NCBI GenBank assembly: GCA_038239145.1 | Contig: JBBSFB010000012.1 | Coordinates: forward strand, 21,485-85,484 | Length of the DNA stretch: 64,000 bases | Source: PALSA-610 sp038239145 | Lineage (GTDB): Bacteria > Actinomycetota > Acidimicrobiia > IMCC26256 > PALSA-610 | Direction: 5' to 3' | In this document: in pieces, positions 1 to 8,304 of the stretch | Layout: each line of letters opens with the position of its first letter | How positions within the stretch are numbered: the first letter of the stretch is position 1 | The notes under the pieces: generated by a model | Seen by the model: the letters and a program-made list of their open reading frames with translations, nothing else | Database searches by the model: none | Told to the model about the DNA's origin: nothing | Program-made: the position numbers and the translations under genes

Positions 1-1000
1 TCGAGTCGTGGATGGCTTCGGCGTGGGCCCGTATCCACTCTCCCGATTCCCGAAGCAAGCGGGCTTGGTCGTCGGGGATGCTGCCGTCGGCGTTCGGGCC
101 GACGTTGAGCAGGAAGTTGCCGCCCTTGGCGACCGTCTCGACGAGCATGGCGACGATCTCGCCGGGGCGGAGGAAGTCGTCGATCGTCTCGTTCCGGTTC
201 ACACAAAACGATGATCCGAGACCTCGGCACACCTCCCAGAGCCGGTCGGGCGCGGTCGCGGGGACGTCGTACTCGAAGGTGACGAAGTCGGGATCGGAGG
301 CGAAGAAACGATCGTTGAATACGACCTCGAAACCGTGCTCGCCCGCGTACGCGCGCGTCTCGTTCACGATCGCGTCGGCCCGCCAGTGCCCACCGGGATG
401 CCCCCAGTGCCCGTCTCCCCACAACAGCGCGGGCTCGAATCGTTCGACGAGCTCGCGGATCTGCGGCCGCATGAACTCGTCCACGTAGCGCTGCGGATCG
501 GGATAGTCGGCGTGACTCCAGTCGAGCAACGAGTAGTAGCAACCGAACTCGTGCCCACGACGACGAACGGCCTCGGCCAACTCCGCGACCACATCACGGT
601 GCGGACCGAGTTGCACGGAGTTGCGGCTCGTGTGGGAGGCGTCCCACCAACAGAAGCCGTCGTGATGCTTCGTGACGTGCACCAGGTACCGCATGCCGGC
701 GTCGTCGAGCAGTTGCGCGTAGTCGTCGGCGTCGAAGCGATCGAAGGTGAGCTCGGGGATGAAGTCGTCGAAGGCACGGTCGCCGAACTGCTCCCGGTGC
801 CACGCCACGATCTCCGGCATCGGGCACGTGGGGTGGAGCACGATGTCGGGTTTGGTCTCGAGGAAGCCCCAGTACCAGTCGGCGTATTCGTGCAGCGGGG
901 CAAAGGCGGGCACAGTGGCGATATTGGCGTGCACGAACATGCCGTAACGGCTCCTCCGGAACCAACTCGACTCGGCACTCCGAACCCTCGGGACGGTCAC
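1..1000 (-). CDS. Alpha-L-fucosidase, GH29 family (partial, runs off the left edge)
   Basis: This is the N-terminal ~333 residues of a glycoside hydrolase family 29 protein, which would release L-fucose from glycans. The frame is open from about 1000 to the window edge. Family landmarks are RRSRYGMFVHANIATVP near the start (the usual W-F-G-x-F-x-H-W region, here with unusual residues), HHDGFCWWD, the segment ALLWGDGHWGH where the nucleophile Asp of WxDG lies, FNDRF, and the hallmark FLLNVGPNADGSIP near the edge. The start is not certain: GTG at 1000 reads VTVPRVRSAESSWF, while ATG at 940 would cut off the conserved RRSRYG segment. It is divergent from smpB with a gap of only about 30 bp. No signal peptide is visible, so a cytoplasmic location is likely. 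The C-terminal part is outside the window. Confidence 0.8.
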   Translation of the reverse strand, partial: MTVPRVRSAESSWFRRSRYGMFVHANIATVPAFAPLHEYADWYWGFLETKPDIVLHPTCPMPEIVAWHREQFGDRAFDDFIPELTFDRFDADDYAQLLDDAGMRYLVHVTKHHDGFCWWDASHTSRNSVQLGPHRDVVAELAEAVRRRGHEFGCYYSLLDWSHADYPDPQRYVDEFMRPQIRELVERFEPALLWGDGHWGHPGGHWRADAIVNETRAYAGEHGFEVVFNDRFFASDPDFVTFEYDVPATAPDRLWEVCRGLGSSFCVNRNETIDDFLRPGEIVAMLVETVAKGGNFLLNVGPNADGSIPDDQARLLRESGEWIRAHAEAIHDS

Positions 1001-1030
1001 GCCGACAGTCTGCACTACCGTCGCAGGCCG

Positions 1031-1498
1031 ATGTCCCGACGCGGCGACCAGGTCGTCATTACCAATCGCAAGGCCCGGCACGACTACTTCGTGCTGGACG
1101 CGTACGAGTGCGGGGTGATGCTGAAGGGCCCGGAGGTGAAGTCGATCCGGAACGGGCGCGCCAACCTGCAGGATGCCTACGCCCATGTCGAGGACGGCGA
1201 GGTCTGGATGTACGGCATGCACATCTCGCCCTACGAGTTCTCCCGGGGCGAGCTCGACCCGGTCCGCAAGCGCAAGCTCCTCCTCCACAGCCGTGAGATC
1301 GCCGAGATCGCCCGGGCGACCGAGGAGAAGGGCGTGACCCTCGTACCCCTGCGCGTCTACTTCAAGGACGGGCGCTGCAAGGTCGAGATCGCCACCGCGC
1401 GAGGCAAGGCGCGCTACGACAAGCGCCAGGCGATCGCGACCCGCGACGCCAACCGCGACACCGATCGTGAGCTCAAGGAGATGCGCCAGCGGCGTTAG
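1031..1498 (+). CDS. smpB: SsrA-binding protein SmpB
   Basis: SmpB (155 aa) binds tmRNA and delivers it to stalled ribosomes for trans-translation. The sequence shows the family core: the RKARHDYFVLDAYECGV opening, GPEVKSIRNGRANLQDAY, the MHISPYEF segment and RKRKLLLH. It ends in a basic tail with YDKRQAIATRDANRD, the part that enters the mRNA channel of the small subunit. Length and order are normal for the family. The start at ATG 1031 (MSRRGDQVV) is chosen by homology; the open frame extends much further upstream but that part is antisense to the fucosidase gene. The partner RNA gene ssrA is in the same window, about 5 kb downstream on the same strand. Confidence is very high. Confidence 0.97.
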   Translation: MSRRGDQVVITNRKARHDYFVLDAYECGVMLKGPEVKSIRNGRANLQDAYAHVEDGEVWMYGMHISPYEFSRGELDPVRKRKLLLHSREIAEIARATEEKGVTLVPLRVYFKDGRCKVEIATARGKARYDKRQAIATRDANRDTDRELKEMRQRR

Positions 1499-1516
1499 GA
1501 AGAGGCGCTGACCGGC

Positions 1517-2455
1517 CTAGGTCGTTCGGCGCAGGATCACGAGATCCCGGGCGCCGACCGACGCGTCACCCGCTCCCGACCACACACCGACGAGCGGCGC
1601 ACGATCGAGCCCGAGCCCGGACCGATTCGCGAGCTCCTCGAGCAGTCGCAACCGGTATCCGGTCACCATTCCCGGGTCGTCGACGCGGCCGACCGCGAAG
1701 TCGGGGCCGTGACCCTCGAGCTCGTGCACGACATCGAAGCGCGGGTCGGCGTACTCGCCGGGTCGCGTGCGTCCCGCCTCGTAGTTGTCGAGCAGGAACA
1801 CGCTGACAATCGCGCTACCGCCCGGGCGTAACACCCGACCGACCTCGTCGAAGTAGTCCGAGGCGGCCGCGGGAAGCAGGTGCGACCACACCGACGTTGC
1901 GAACACCACGTCGAACGACTCGTCGCCGTAGGGGAAGGTGACGGGTCCGGGCGCCGACTCGACCCGGGCGAAAGCGAACTTCGGATAGCGGGCGCGGTAT
2001 GCACCGCTCACGAAGGCGATCTTCTGCCTCGAGCTGTCGAATCCGGAGTACGTGCCGTCGCGGAGCACGAGCCGGAGCGGGAACGCAACCCGACCGAGTC
2101 CGCAGCCGATCTCGAGCACGTCGCTCGTGGCGCCGACCCCGGTGAAAACCCGAAGAACGACGCTCCACTCCTCGGCCTCCCGGAACCACGTCTCGATCAC
2201 GTCGGTACCCTCGGTCCGCATCAGCGAAAGCGGCGGAACGAGTTCCGGATCGTCGGTCAGCGTGTAGTCGACGTCGGAGTCGATGAGATCGATCTCGTTC
2301 TCGACGAACTGCCGATCGACCCCGACCGGCGGGTCGGGTTCCGGATCGGGTTTGGGAACGGCTCGGTTGCGGGCGGCTTCGGCCGCGACGCGGCGTGCGG
2401 CTCCGATCGCCCGACCCGCTCGCCGCCCGGCCCTTCCGCCGAAATCGTCAGCCAC
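1517..2455 (-). CDS. Class I SAM-dependent methyltransferase
   Basis: A 312-residue protein with a Rossmann-type methyltransferase domain. The SAM-binding motif I is VLEIGCGLGRVAFPLR near residue 115. FDVVFATSVWSHL followed by GRVLRPGGSAIVSVF is the typical motif IV and post-motif region of the Methyltransf_11/25 group. The first ~40 residues are Arg/Ala and Pro/Asp rich and probably unstructured. The substrate cannot be told from the sequence. The gene starts immediately after the stop of the upstream MMPL exporter gene with no gap, so the two are probably one transcript. That raises the possibility of a role in modifying a lipid or envelope product, which is an inference only. Confidence 0.8.
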   Translation of the reverse strand: MADDFGGRAGRRAGRAIGAARRVAAEAARNRAVPKPDPEPDPPVGVDRQFVENEIDLIDSDVDYTLTDDPELVPPLSLMRTEGTDVIETWFREAEEWSVVLRVFTGVGATSDVLEIGCGLGRVAFPLRLVLRDGTYSGFDSSRQKIAFVSGAYRARYPKFAFARVESAPGPVTFPYGDESFDVVFATSVWSHLLPAAASDYFDEVGRVLRPGGSAIVSVFLLDNYEAGRTRPGEYADPRFDVVHELEGHGPDFAVGRVDDPGMVTGYRLRLLEELANRSGLGLDRAPLVGVWSGAGDASVGARDLVILRRTT

Positions 2456-4663
2456 TCAGTTCCCGAGCGCCGGCTCCGGCTCCCGCTCGGGAGCCTCGGT
2501 CGGCGACACCGGCGTTCCCTCGACGTGGATGCGGGGCAGCCATTCGAGCTTCTTCGGGAACCACCAGTTGCGATCGCCGAGCAGTTCCATCGTCGCGGGG
2601 ACGAGCACGAGCCGCACGACGGTCGCGTCGATGAAGACGGCGAAGGCAAGACCGAAACCGATGAGCTTCAGCACCCGCAGATCCGACAGCACGAAGCTCC
2701 CGAAGACGCAGATCATGATCGCGGCCGCCGCCGTGATCAAGCGGGCGGTCTTGGCCAGACCGTGCGAGACCGCAGTCGCGTTGTCGTGATCGCGGTCGTA
2801 CTCCTCCTTGATCCGGGACAGCAGGAAGACCTCGTAGTCCATTGAGAGGCCGAAGACGATCGCGAAGAGCATCATCGGTACCCACGCCTCGATGGGGCCT
2901 TCCTTCCCGATACCGACCAGGCTCTTCAGCCAGCCGTTCTGGAAGATCGCGACGATCACTCCGTACGCGGCACCGATCGACAGCAGGTTCATGATCACCG
3001 CCTTCAGCGGTACGAGCAGTGATCGGAACACGAGCATCAACAACACGAAGCTCAGCAACAGGATCGCGAGGAACATGTAGGGCAATCGCGATCCCATGGT
3101 GTCGGCGAGGTCGACGCCCACCGCGGTTTGGCTGCCGACATGCGCGTTGAGCGTGCTCCCCTTCTCCGCGGCCGGGATCACAGAGTCACGCAGCTTGTGC
3201 ACGAGCTTGGTGGTGCTCGCGTCCTGCGGTGATCCCTTGGCCACGATTTGCATAAAGACGGCCTGACCGTTGGCGCTCGGGATCACCCGGCCGACGCTCT
3301 TGACACCGGGGGTCGATTTGATCGCGTCGGCGACACGCGACATCGCGGCGACGTCGCCGGGTGCATGCGTCTCGCTCGCGATGATCAGCGGACCGTTGAA
3401 CCCGGGCCCGAAGCCCTGACTCAACAGGTCGTAGGCGCGCCGGGTCGTGAGCTTGGTCGGGTCGTTGCCGGCGTCGGCGATGCCGAGTCGCAGCCCCATC
3501 GCCGGGACCGCCAGCACGAGAAGGATCGCGAGCCCGATGATCGCGACCGGCCAGGGCCGACGCTGGATGATCCGGGCCCACTTGGCCCAGATCGTCTGCT
3601 CCGGGTCCTTTGGTTGTTTCGCCGTCGGGAGCGACCATTTGTCGATCGTGTGACCGACGAACCCGAGGACCGCGGGCAACAACGTGACCGCGGCGGCCAT
3701 CACCAACAACACCGCGAGCGCCGCGCCGATCGAGAGCCCGCGGATGAACGACAGCCCGATCAGGAAGAGACCGAGCAACGAGATGACGACGGTGCCCCCC
3801 GCGAACAGGACCGCGCGGCCACTCGTGTCGATCGCGTGCACGACGGCACGCTCGGGTTCCAGGCCCTCGTGCAACGCTTCTCGATAGCGCGTGCTGATGA
3901 ACAGCGCGTAGTCGATGCCGACACCGATGCCGATCATGGCCGTCACTTGCGGCGCGAACGACGGAACGTCGGTGAAGCGGGCGAGCAACGTGACCACCGC
4001 GAGTCCTATGCCGATACCGAACAGAGCCGTCATGATCGGCAGTCCCATCGCAAGCACCGAACCGAAGGCGATCAGCAGGATCAGAACCGCGGCGAGGATG
4101 CCGATCGCTTCGCTCTTGGGCTGCGTCTGGTCAGTGAACATGGAGCCACCCAGCTCCACCTGCAGCGTCGACGAATTCGCCTTCTCCACGAGCGAGCGCA
4201 TGTGGTTGGAGACGTCGACGGGCACGTCGTTCGACTGCACGTCGAACTGGATCTCGGCGTAGGCGATCTTCCCGTCGGTCGAGAAGAACCCAGCGCCGCC
4301 GGGCTCGTAGGGTGTCACCACCGAGACGACGTGCTTCTCCTTGCGGAGCGCGGGCGCGAGAGTGTCCTGGATCTCGTCGAACACCGCGCGCGACTGCACC
4401 CCGTTGGATGCGTTCGACTTGAAGACGAGGTAGCCCGTGTCTCCGGGCTGCTTGAAATCGTTCTTCATGATGTCGAACGTGCGCTGCGACTCGGTGCCGG
4501 GCAGCGACAACGACTTCACGAGATCGCCACCGGCCGATTTCGCCAGCACGTTCACGCCGACGAGCACGACGATCCAGGCGATCACGACCAGGCGACGGCG
4601 TCGGTAACACCACGCAGCAAGCTTGGGAAGCATGACGCGCACGCTATCGAAGCGGTGCGCCAC
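2456..4663 (-). CDS. MMPL/RND-family membrane transporter
   Basis: A 735-residue member of the MMPL (mycobacterial membrane protein large) branch of the RND superfamily, which exports lipids or small hydrophobic molecules using the proton gradient. The pattern is two repeats, each with one membrane helix, a large extracytoplasmic loop and then a block of five helices. The first block carries GIGVGIDYALFISTRYREAL and the second FGLSMDYEVFLLSRIKEEYD, the conserved G-x-x-x-D-Y and adjacent cytoplasmic motifs. The start could be ATG 4663 or the internal ATG 4633 (MLPKLAAW), which lies closer to the first helix and is equally plausible. It is followed directly by the methyltransferase gene. The cargo is unknown. 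Confidence 0.88.
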   Translation of the reverse strand: MAHRFDSVRVMLPKLAAWCYRRRRLVVIAWIVVLVGVNVLAKSAGGDLVKSLSLPGTESQRTFDIMKNDFKQPGDTGYLVFKSNASNGVQSRAVFDEIQDTLAPALRKEKHVVSVVTPYEPGGAGFFSTDGKIAYAEIQFDVQSNDVPVDVSNHMRSLVEKANSSTLQVELGGSMFTDQTQPKSEAIGILAAVLILLIAFGSVLAMGLPIMTALFGIGIGLAVVTLLARFTDVPSFAPQVTAMIGIGVGIDYALFISTRYREALHEGLEPERAVVHAIDTSGRAVLFAGGTVVISLLGLFLIGLSFIRGLSIGAALAVLLVMAAAVTLLPAVLGFVGHTIDKWSLPTAKQPKDPEQTIWAKWARIIQRRPWPVAIIGLAILLVLAVPAMGLRLGIADAGNDPTKLTTRRAYDLLSQGFGPGFNGPLIIASETHAPGDVAAMSRVADAIKSTPGVKSVGRVIPSANGQAVFMQIVAKGSPQDASTTKLVHKLRDSVIPAAEKGSTLNAHVGSQTAVGVDLADTMGSRLPYMFLAILLLSFVLLMLVFRSLLVPLKAVIMNLLSIGAAYGVIVAIFQNGWLKSLVGIGKEGPIEAWVPMMLFAIVFGLSMDYEVFLLSRIKEEYDRDHDNATAVSHGLAKTARLITAAAAIMICVFGSFVLSDLRVLKLIGFGLAFAVFIDATVVRLVLVPATMELLGDRNWWFPKKLEWLPRIHVEGTPVSPTEAPEREPEPALGN

Positions 4664-4716
4664 CCAGAACCTAAACAGTTGCTAATGCAAAAGTTGCGCG
4701 CAACCAGTTCCGGGGC

Positions 4717-5160
4717 TCAGTGGGCGTGATCGTGATCTGCATGATCGGGCCCGGAGTGGTCATGGTCGTCGCCCGAGTGGTCGTGCTCGGCCTCGTGCGC
4801 GGCGACCGCCTTGTGCACCTCGTCCATGTCGAGGGCGCGGACCTGCTTGATGAGGTCGTCGAGCGCCTCGGACGGGAGCGCACCGGGCTGGGAGAACACC
4901 AGCACGTTCTCACGGAACACCATCAGCGTCGGGATCGACATGATGTTGAACGTCGCCGCCAGCTGCTGCTGGTCCTCGGTGTCGACCTTGGTGAATGTGA
5001 GGTCGGCGTTCTTCTCCGACGCCTCCTCGAACACCGGGCCGAACATGCGGCAGGGGCCGCACCACGAGGCCCAGAAGTCGACGAGCACGATGTCGTTCTC
5101 CGTGATGGTCTGCTCGAAGTTGTCGGCCGTGAGCTGCATCGTCGCCATGCCGGTATTCAA
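4717..5160 (-). CDS. trxA: Thioredoxin with histidine-rich C-terminal tail
   Basis: The first ~108 residues are a standard thioredoxin: VLVDFWASWCGPCRMFGPV contains the redox-active WCGPC, and MSIPTLMVF contains the cis-Pro loop. It should reduce protein disulfides in the cytoplasm; there is no signal peptide. The last ~26 residues are unusual, with HEAEHDHSG followed by repeated DHDH and ADHDHAH pairs, giving about nine His among Asp/Glu/Gly/Ser. Such a tail suggests metal binding, an inference. The start may be at ATG 5160 or 5148 (MATMQLTADNF). It stands alone between the MMPL gene and the flavoprotein gene, all on the minus strand. Confidence 0.92.
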   Translation of the reverse strand: MNTGMATMQLTADNFEQTITENDIVLVDFWASWCGPCRMFGPVFEEASEKNADLTFTKVDTEDQQQLAATFNIMSIPTLMVFRENVLVFSQPGALPSEALDDLIKQVRALDMDEVHKAVAAHEAEHDHSGDDHDHSGPDHADHDHAH

Positions 5161-5202
5161 CTACCCGAACCTGGGAGTCATTCCCGCCCGTTCGGCCGAC
5201 CC

Positions 5203-6456
5203 CTAGACGGGTTTGGGCGGATCGGCTTCGATGATGACGCGAATCGGGCGATCGAGGCGCAGGTAGTACCAGGCCCAGCGCATCATGACCCGGAGCCGGT
5301 TCTCGAAACCGATCAGGTAGTAGAGGTGCACGACCAGCCAGACCACCCAGCCCAGCAGCCCGCGGAAGCGCAGTGGGCCCACTTGGCCGACGGCTGAACG
5401 GCGGCCGATCGTCGCCAGAGTCCCCTTGTCCCGGTAGCGGAACGGATGCCGAGCGTCGCCGGCAACGATGTGCCGGGCGACGTAGCGGCCCGCTTGCATC
5501 GCCGGGGGCGACACCATTGGGAGCAGTGTGCCCTGCTTGTCGTGCGCCGCGGCGACGTCACCGATCGCGAACACGCCGCCGGCGCCGACCACGCGCAGGT
5601 GGTCGTCCACCTCGATGCGCTTCGGGTGCTCGTCGACGGGGTCGTTCGGGACGACGCCGGCCGTCCAGACCATCGTCGCGGTCGCGATCTCGGTGCCGTC
5701 GTGCAGCACCACACCGCGCTCGTCCGCGGACGAGACGAGTGTGTTCGTGCGCACGTCGACGCCACGGTGCTCGAGCTCGCGCCGCGCGTATTTCGACAGT
5801 CGTGGAACGAACATCGGGAGGAGGCGGTCACCGCCTTCGAGCAACAGGATGCGCAGGCACGACGGCGGCAACTCCGGGTACTCGTGCGGGAGGACGAGCC
5901 GGGCGAGCTCACCGAGTGCGCCCGCGTACTCGACGCCGGTCGGGCCTCCGCCGACGACGCAGAACGTGAGAAACCGCTGGCGCTCCTCCTCGTTCGGCGC
6001 GGTCGTGGATCGTTCCAGGCACTCGAGCACATGGTTGCGGAGTCGCAACGCCTCGCCGAGATCCTTTAGTCCGAGTGCATGCTCGCGAACGCTCTCGTTG
6101 CCGTAGTAGTTGGTCGTGCTGCCGGTGGCGAGCACGAGGAAGTCGTAGGGCAGCTCGACCGGTTCGTTCCTGTCCGGTCCGGCAACGCGTACGACCTTGC
6201 GTTGGTAATCGACGCCGACCACGTCACCTTCGCGGTATCTCACGTTCGCCGAGTCCCGGAAGACCTTGCGCAGCGGGGCGGTGATCTCCGACGGGTTCAG
6301 CAGGCAGCTCGCCACCTGGTAGAGCAGCGGTGTGAAAAGGTGGTAGTTCTGGCGGTCGACGAGCAGCACGTCGACCGGCCTGTCGCGCAGGGCCTTGGCG
6401 CACTGCAGGCCGCCAAAGCCACCGCCGACGATGACCACGCGGGGATGCGGTCGCAT
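5203..6456 (-). CDS. NAD(P)/FAD-dependent oxidoreductase, type II NADH dehydrogenase-like
   Basis: A 417-residue flavoprotein of the NDH-2 family, which passes electrons from NADH to quinones at the inner face of the membrane. The FAD-binding GGGFGGLQCAKAL motif is near residue 12, YHLFTPLLYQVA is the characteristic NDH-2 segment, VVGGGPTGVEYAGALGEL is the NAD(P)H site, and VFAIGDVAA is the second FAD motif. A hydrophobic C-terminal stretch (LLGWVVWLVVHLYYLIG) would anchor it to the membrane. ATG 6456 is chosen because it sits just before the FAD motif; the frame stays open further upstream but has no family similarity. It is divergent from ssrA. Confidence 0.9.
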   Translation of the reverse strand: MRPHPRVVIVGGGFGGLQCAKALRDRPVDVLLVDRQNYHLFTPLLYQVASCLLNPSEITAPLRKVFRDSANVRYREGDVVGVDYQRKVVRVAGPDRNEPVELPYDFLVLATGSTTNYYGNESVREHALGLKDLGEALRLRNHVLECLERSTTAPNEEERQRFLTFCVVGGGPTGVEYAGALGELARLVLPHEYPELPPSCLRILLLEGGDRLLPMFVPRLSKYARRELEHRGVDVRTNTLVSSADERGVVLHDGTEIATATMVWTAGVVPNDPVDEHPKRIEVDDHLRVVGAGGVFAIGDVAAAHDKQGTLLPMVSPPAMQAGRYVARHIVAGDARHPFRYRDKGTLATIGRRSAVGQVGPLRFRGLLGWVVWLVVHLYYLIGFENRLRVMMRWAWYYLRLDRPIRVIIEADPPKPV

Positions 6457-6542
6457 ATGCGAAACGTACCCGTGCGGTCGCCAGGTACACTCGGGTCCCG
6501 CCGACGGCCACGTACACGCACCGGCCAACGGCGGTTTGACAA

Positions 6543-6889
6543 GGGGGTGCGTGGCTTCGATCTCGAGGATCGAGGTGGGGGAAGCGAGCCGACGTCGCCG
6601 AATCGTCGTGAAAGAGTCGGCACAACCAATACACGCCAATAACCAAATGGCAATGGCTGCCTAGAAATAGGTGTCCCGCCCGCGAGGAATTCGTCATTCG
6701 TTCCTGCGAGGCGTCATCCAGGATGGCTCACCGGTAAGTAAGGCCTCGGGGCTTATCGGGACATGAAACGAGGATGGCCCGCCGACGGCATGCCGTTGAG
6801 CTGTCGGCGGGTGACATCTACCAACGGCTGCGCTCGGAGAAGTCCCACCAACAGCTCGGGAGACGCGGGTTCGACTCCCGCCACCTCCA
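6543..6889 (+). ncRNA. ssrA: Transfer-messenger RNA (tmRNA)
   Basis: One-piece tmRNA, about 347 nt. The 5' end GGGGGTG pairs with CACCTCC at 6882-6888 as a 7-bp acceptor stem with one G-U. The tRNA-like 5' segment reads GTGGCTTCGATC. The T arm is GCGGG, loop TTCGACT, CCCGC. Discriminator A is at 6889, and CCA is not encoded (next bases are AGAG). The reading frame for the proteolysis tag begins at GCA 6620, just after AAAGAGTCG, and ends at TAG 6662-6664: AQPIHANNQMAMAA. With the alanine carried by the tRNA part the tag would be A-AQPIHANNQMAMAA. Several pseudoknot-like GC inverted repeats follow the tag. Any protein frames read through here are not real genes. Its partner smpB is at 1031-1498. 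Confidence 0.93.
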
Positions 6890-6965
6890 AGAGTGCTCAG
6901 GGTTTCGTCCGTGAGCATTGTTGGAGGTGCCCCCGGCGGCCGGGATTCTCGACGTGGACGCGACG

Positions 6966-7760
6966 TCAGGGCAGGTCGGGCGCCCACGGGGCGCCGTTGA
7001 TGTGCGACCCACCGTCGACGTACAACGTGTTACCGGTGAGATAACAGCTGTCATCGCCCGCCAGGAACACGGCGACCGGAGCGATGTCGGTCTCCGGGTC
7101 GCCGAGCCGTCCCATCGGGTTCGACGCATCCGCGACCGCTTCGAGCTCGGGGTTCTGCGCGAACACCCGTCGGCTCGCGGCCGTCTTCGCGCCGGGGCAG
7201 ATCACGTTGGCCGTGATCCCGTATTGCGCCCACTCCCGCGCCGCGGTCCGGGTCAGCGCGCGCAACGCCTCCTTGGCCGAGTTGTACTCTGCTGTCCCGA
7301 TGTGTGCGTTCACGCCGTTGAGCGAACACATGCTGATGATCCGGCCGAAGCCCGCTTGGCGCATGGCGGGAAAGACCGCCTGCATCGCCCAGAGCGGACC
7401 GTAGAAACCAACGTGGAAACCGGCGTCGAACAGACTTTCCCGCTTGTTCTCGAGCCGGCTCAGCTCGCCGCCGCCCCACGCGTTGTTCACGAGGATGTCG
7501 ACGGTCCCCCATTCGTCGAGCGCACGCTGCACCATCGCCTCGATGTCGACGCGCACGGCCACGTCGGTACGGACCGCAACGGCTTCGACACCGAAGTCGC
7601 GCGTGAGCATCGATGCAACCTCGTCACCGAGCGCGCCGTCGATCTCGGCCACGACGAGGCGCGCGCCTTCGGCCGCGAAGCGGCGAGCCACACCACGGCC
7701 GATCCCGTCACCCGCGCCGGTGACGATCGCCACCCGATCCTGCAAGCGCCTCCCCGTCAT
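6966..7760 (-). CDS. Short-chain dehydrogenase/reductase (SDR)
   Basis: A 264-residue classical SDR, an NAD(P)-dependent alcohol/ketone oxidoreductase. The cofactor motif TGAGDGIGRGVARRF is at ~13. NNAWGG stands where NNAG is usual, the catalytic Ser lies in SMCSLNGV, and the Tyr-Lys pair is YNSAK. The C-terminal SCYLTGNTLYVDGG is the typical end of the family. It starts at ATG 7760 inside the stop codon of the upstream NTF2-like gene (ATGA overlap), so the two are translated in tandem. It is the last gene of a four-gene minus-strand operon with a P450 and a double acyl-CoA dehydrogenase. The sterol or lipid context is inferred from those neighbours; the substrate is not determined by sequence. 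Confidence 0.9.
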   Translation of the reverse strand: MTGRRLQDRVAIVTGAGDGIGRGVARRFAAEGARLVVAEIDGALGDEVASMLTRDFGVEAVAVRTDVAVRVDIEAMVQRALDEWGTVDILVNNAWGGGELSRLENKRESLFDAGFHVGFYGPLWAMQAVFPAMRQAGFGRIISMCSLNGVNAHIGTAEYNSAKEALRALTRTAAREWAQYGITANVICPGAKTAASRRVFAQNPELEAVADASNPMGRLGDPETDIAPVAVFLAGDDSCYLTGNTLYVDGGSHINGAPWAPDLP

Positions 7761-8281
7761 CGTTCGTCCTCCGGGTTCCAAAAGGCGCGCCACGTCGGCC
7801 ACTGCTCGGGAACGGTGCCCATCCCGTCGTGATGTTCGGGCCAGTTTGCGGCGGCAAGGGTCAAAGGATTCACACCGACGTCCGCGCCGTACCAGAGCCG
7901 GTGCACGCGCCGGACGAACAGCCAACGTCCCGCACGACGCGCGTAGCGATCGGTGTACAAGATCGCCTGATGAATCCATCGCTCGCCCACCTGGATCTCA
8001 CCCTTGCAGTACACCGAGCCGATGGCGGTGTCGTCGTCGACCAGGTCGATCACGTGGGTGCCGACGAGCAGGAACGTACGTTGCACCTCGCGTAATGATC
8101 GGTCGAACTCCGCTCGCAACGCATCGCGGCCGATCGTTGCGCCGGCGACAGCCACGTCGTCGACGAACAGCGCAACGAGCGCAAGAAGATCACGCGAGTC
8201 GAGCGCAAGCGCGTACCGCGATGCGAGCTGACGAATCTGCTCGTACGCGAGCAGCTGCTCGACATTTCGGTCGCTGCTCAC
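7757..8281 (-). CDS. SnoaL/NTF2-like domain protein
   Basis: A 174-residue protein with the cone-shaped NTF2 fold typical of SnoaL_4 proteins: the opening helix LLAYEQIRQLASRYALALDS and LVALFVDDVAVAG, then a strand region with GSVYCKGEIQ and RRAGRWLFVRRVHRLWYG. Members act as small hydratases, cyclases or dioxygenase-like enzymes, or have no known activity. The start is GTG 8281, preceded by AAGGATCTCCGC, a good ribosome site. The gene lies 23 bp after the acyl-CoA dehydrogenase gene and overlaps the SDR start by 4 bp. In steroid-degradation operons, NTF2-fold proteins often serve as hydratases or isomerases, a possible role here (inference). Confidence 0.82.
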   Translation of the reverse strand: MSSDRNVEQLLAYEQIRQLASRYALALDSRDLLALVALFVDDVAVAGATIGRDALRAEFDRSLREVQRTFLLVGTHVIDLVDDDTAIGSVYCKGEIQVGERWIHQAILYTDRYARRAGRWLFVRRVHRLWYGADVGVNPLTLAAANWPEHHDGMGTVPEQWPTWRAFWNPEDER

Positions 8282-8304
8282 GCGGAGATCCTTACACAAG
8301 CCCG

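Noticed and set aside
6694..6987. Short protein frames in the 3' half of ssrA
   Set aside because: The sequence is structured RNA with a T arm and acceptor stem. Frames there have no protein similarity.
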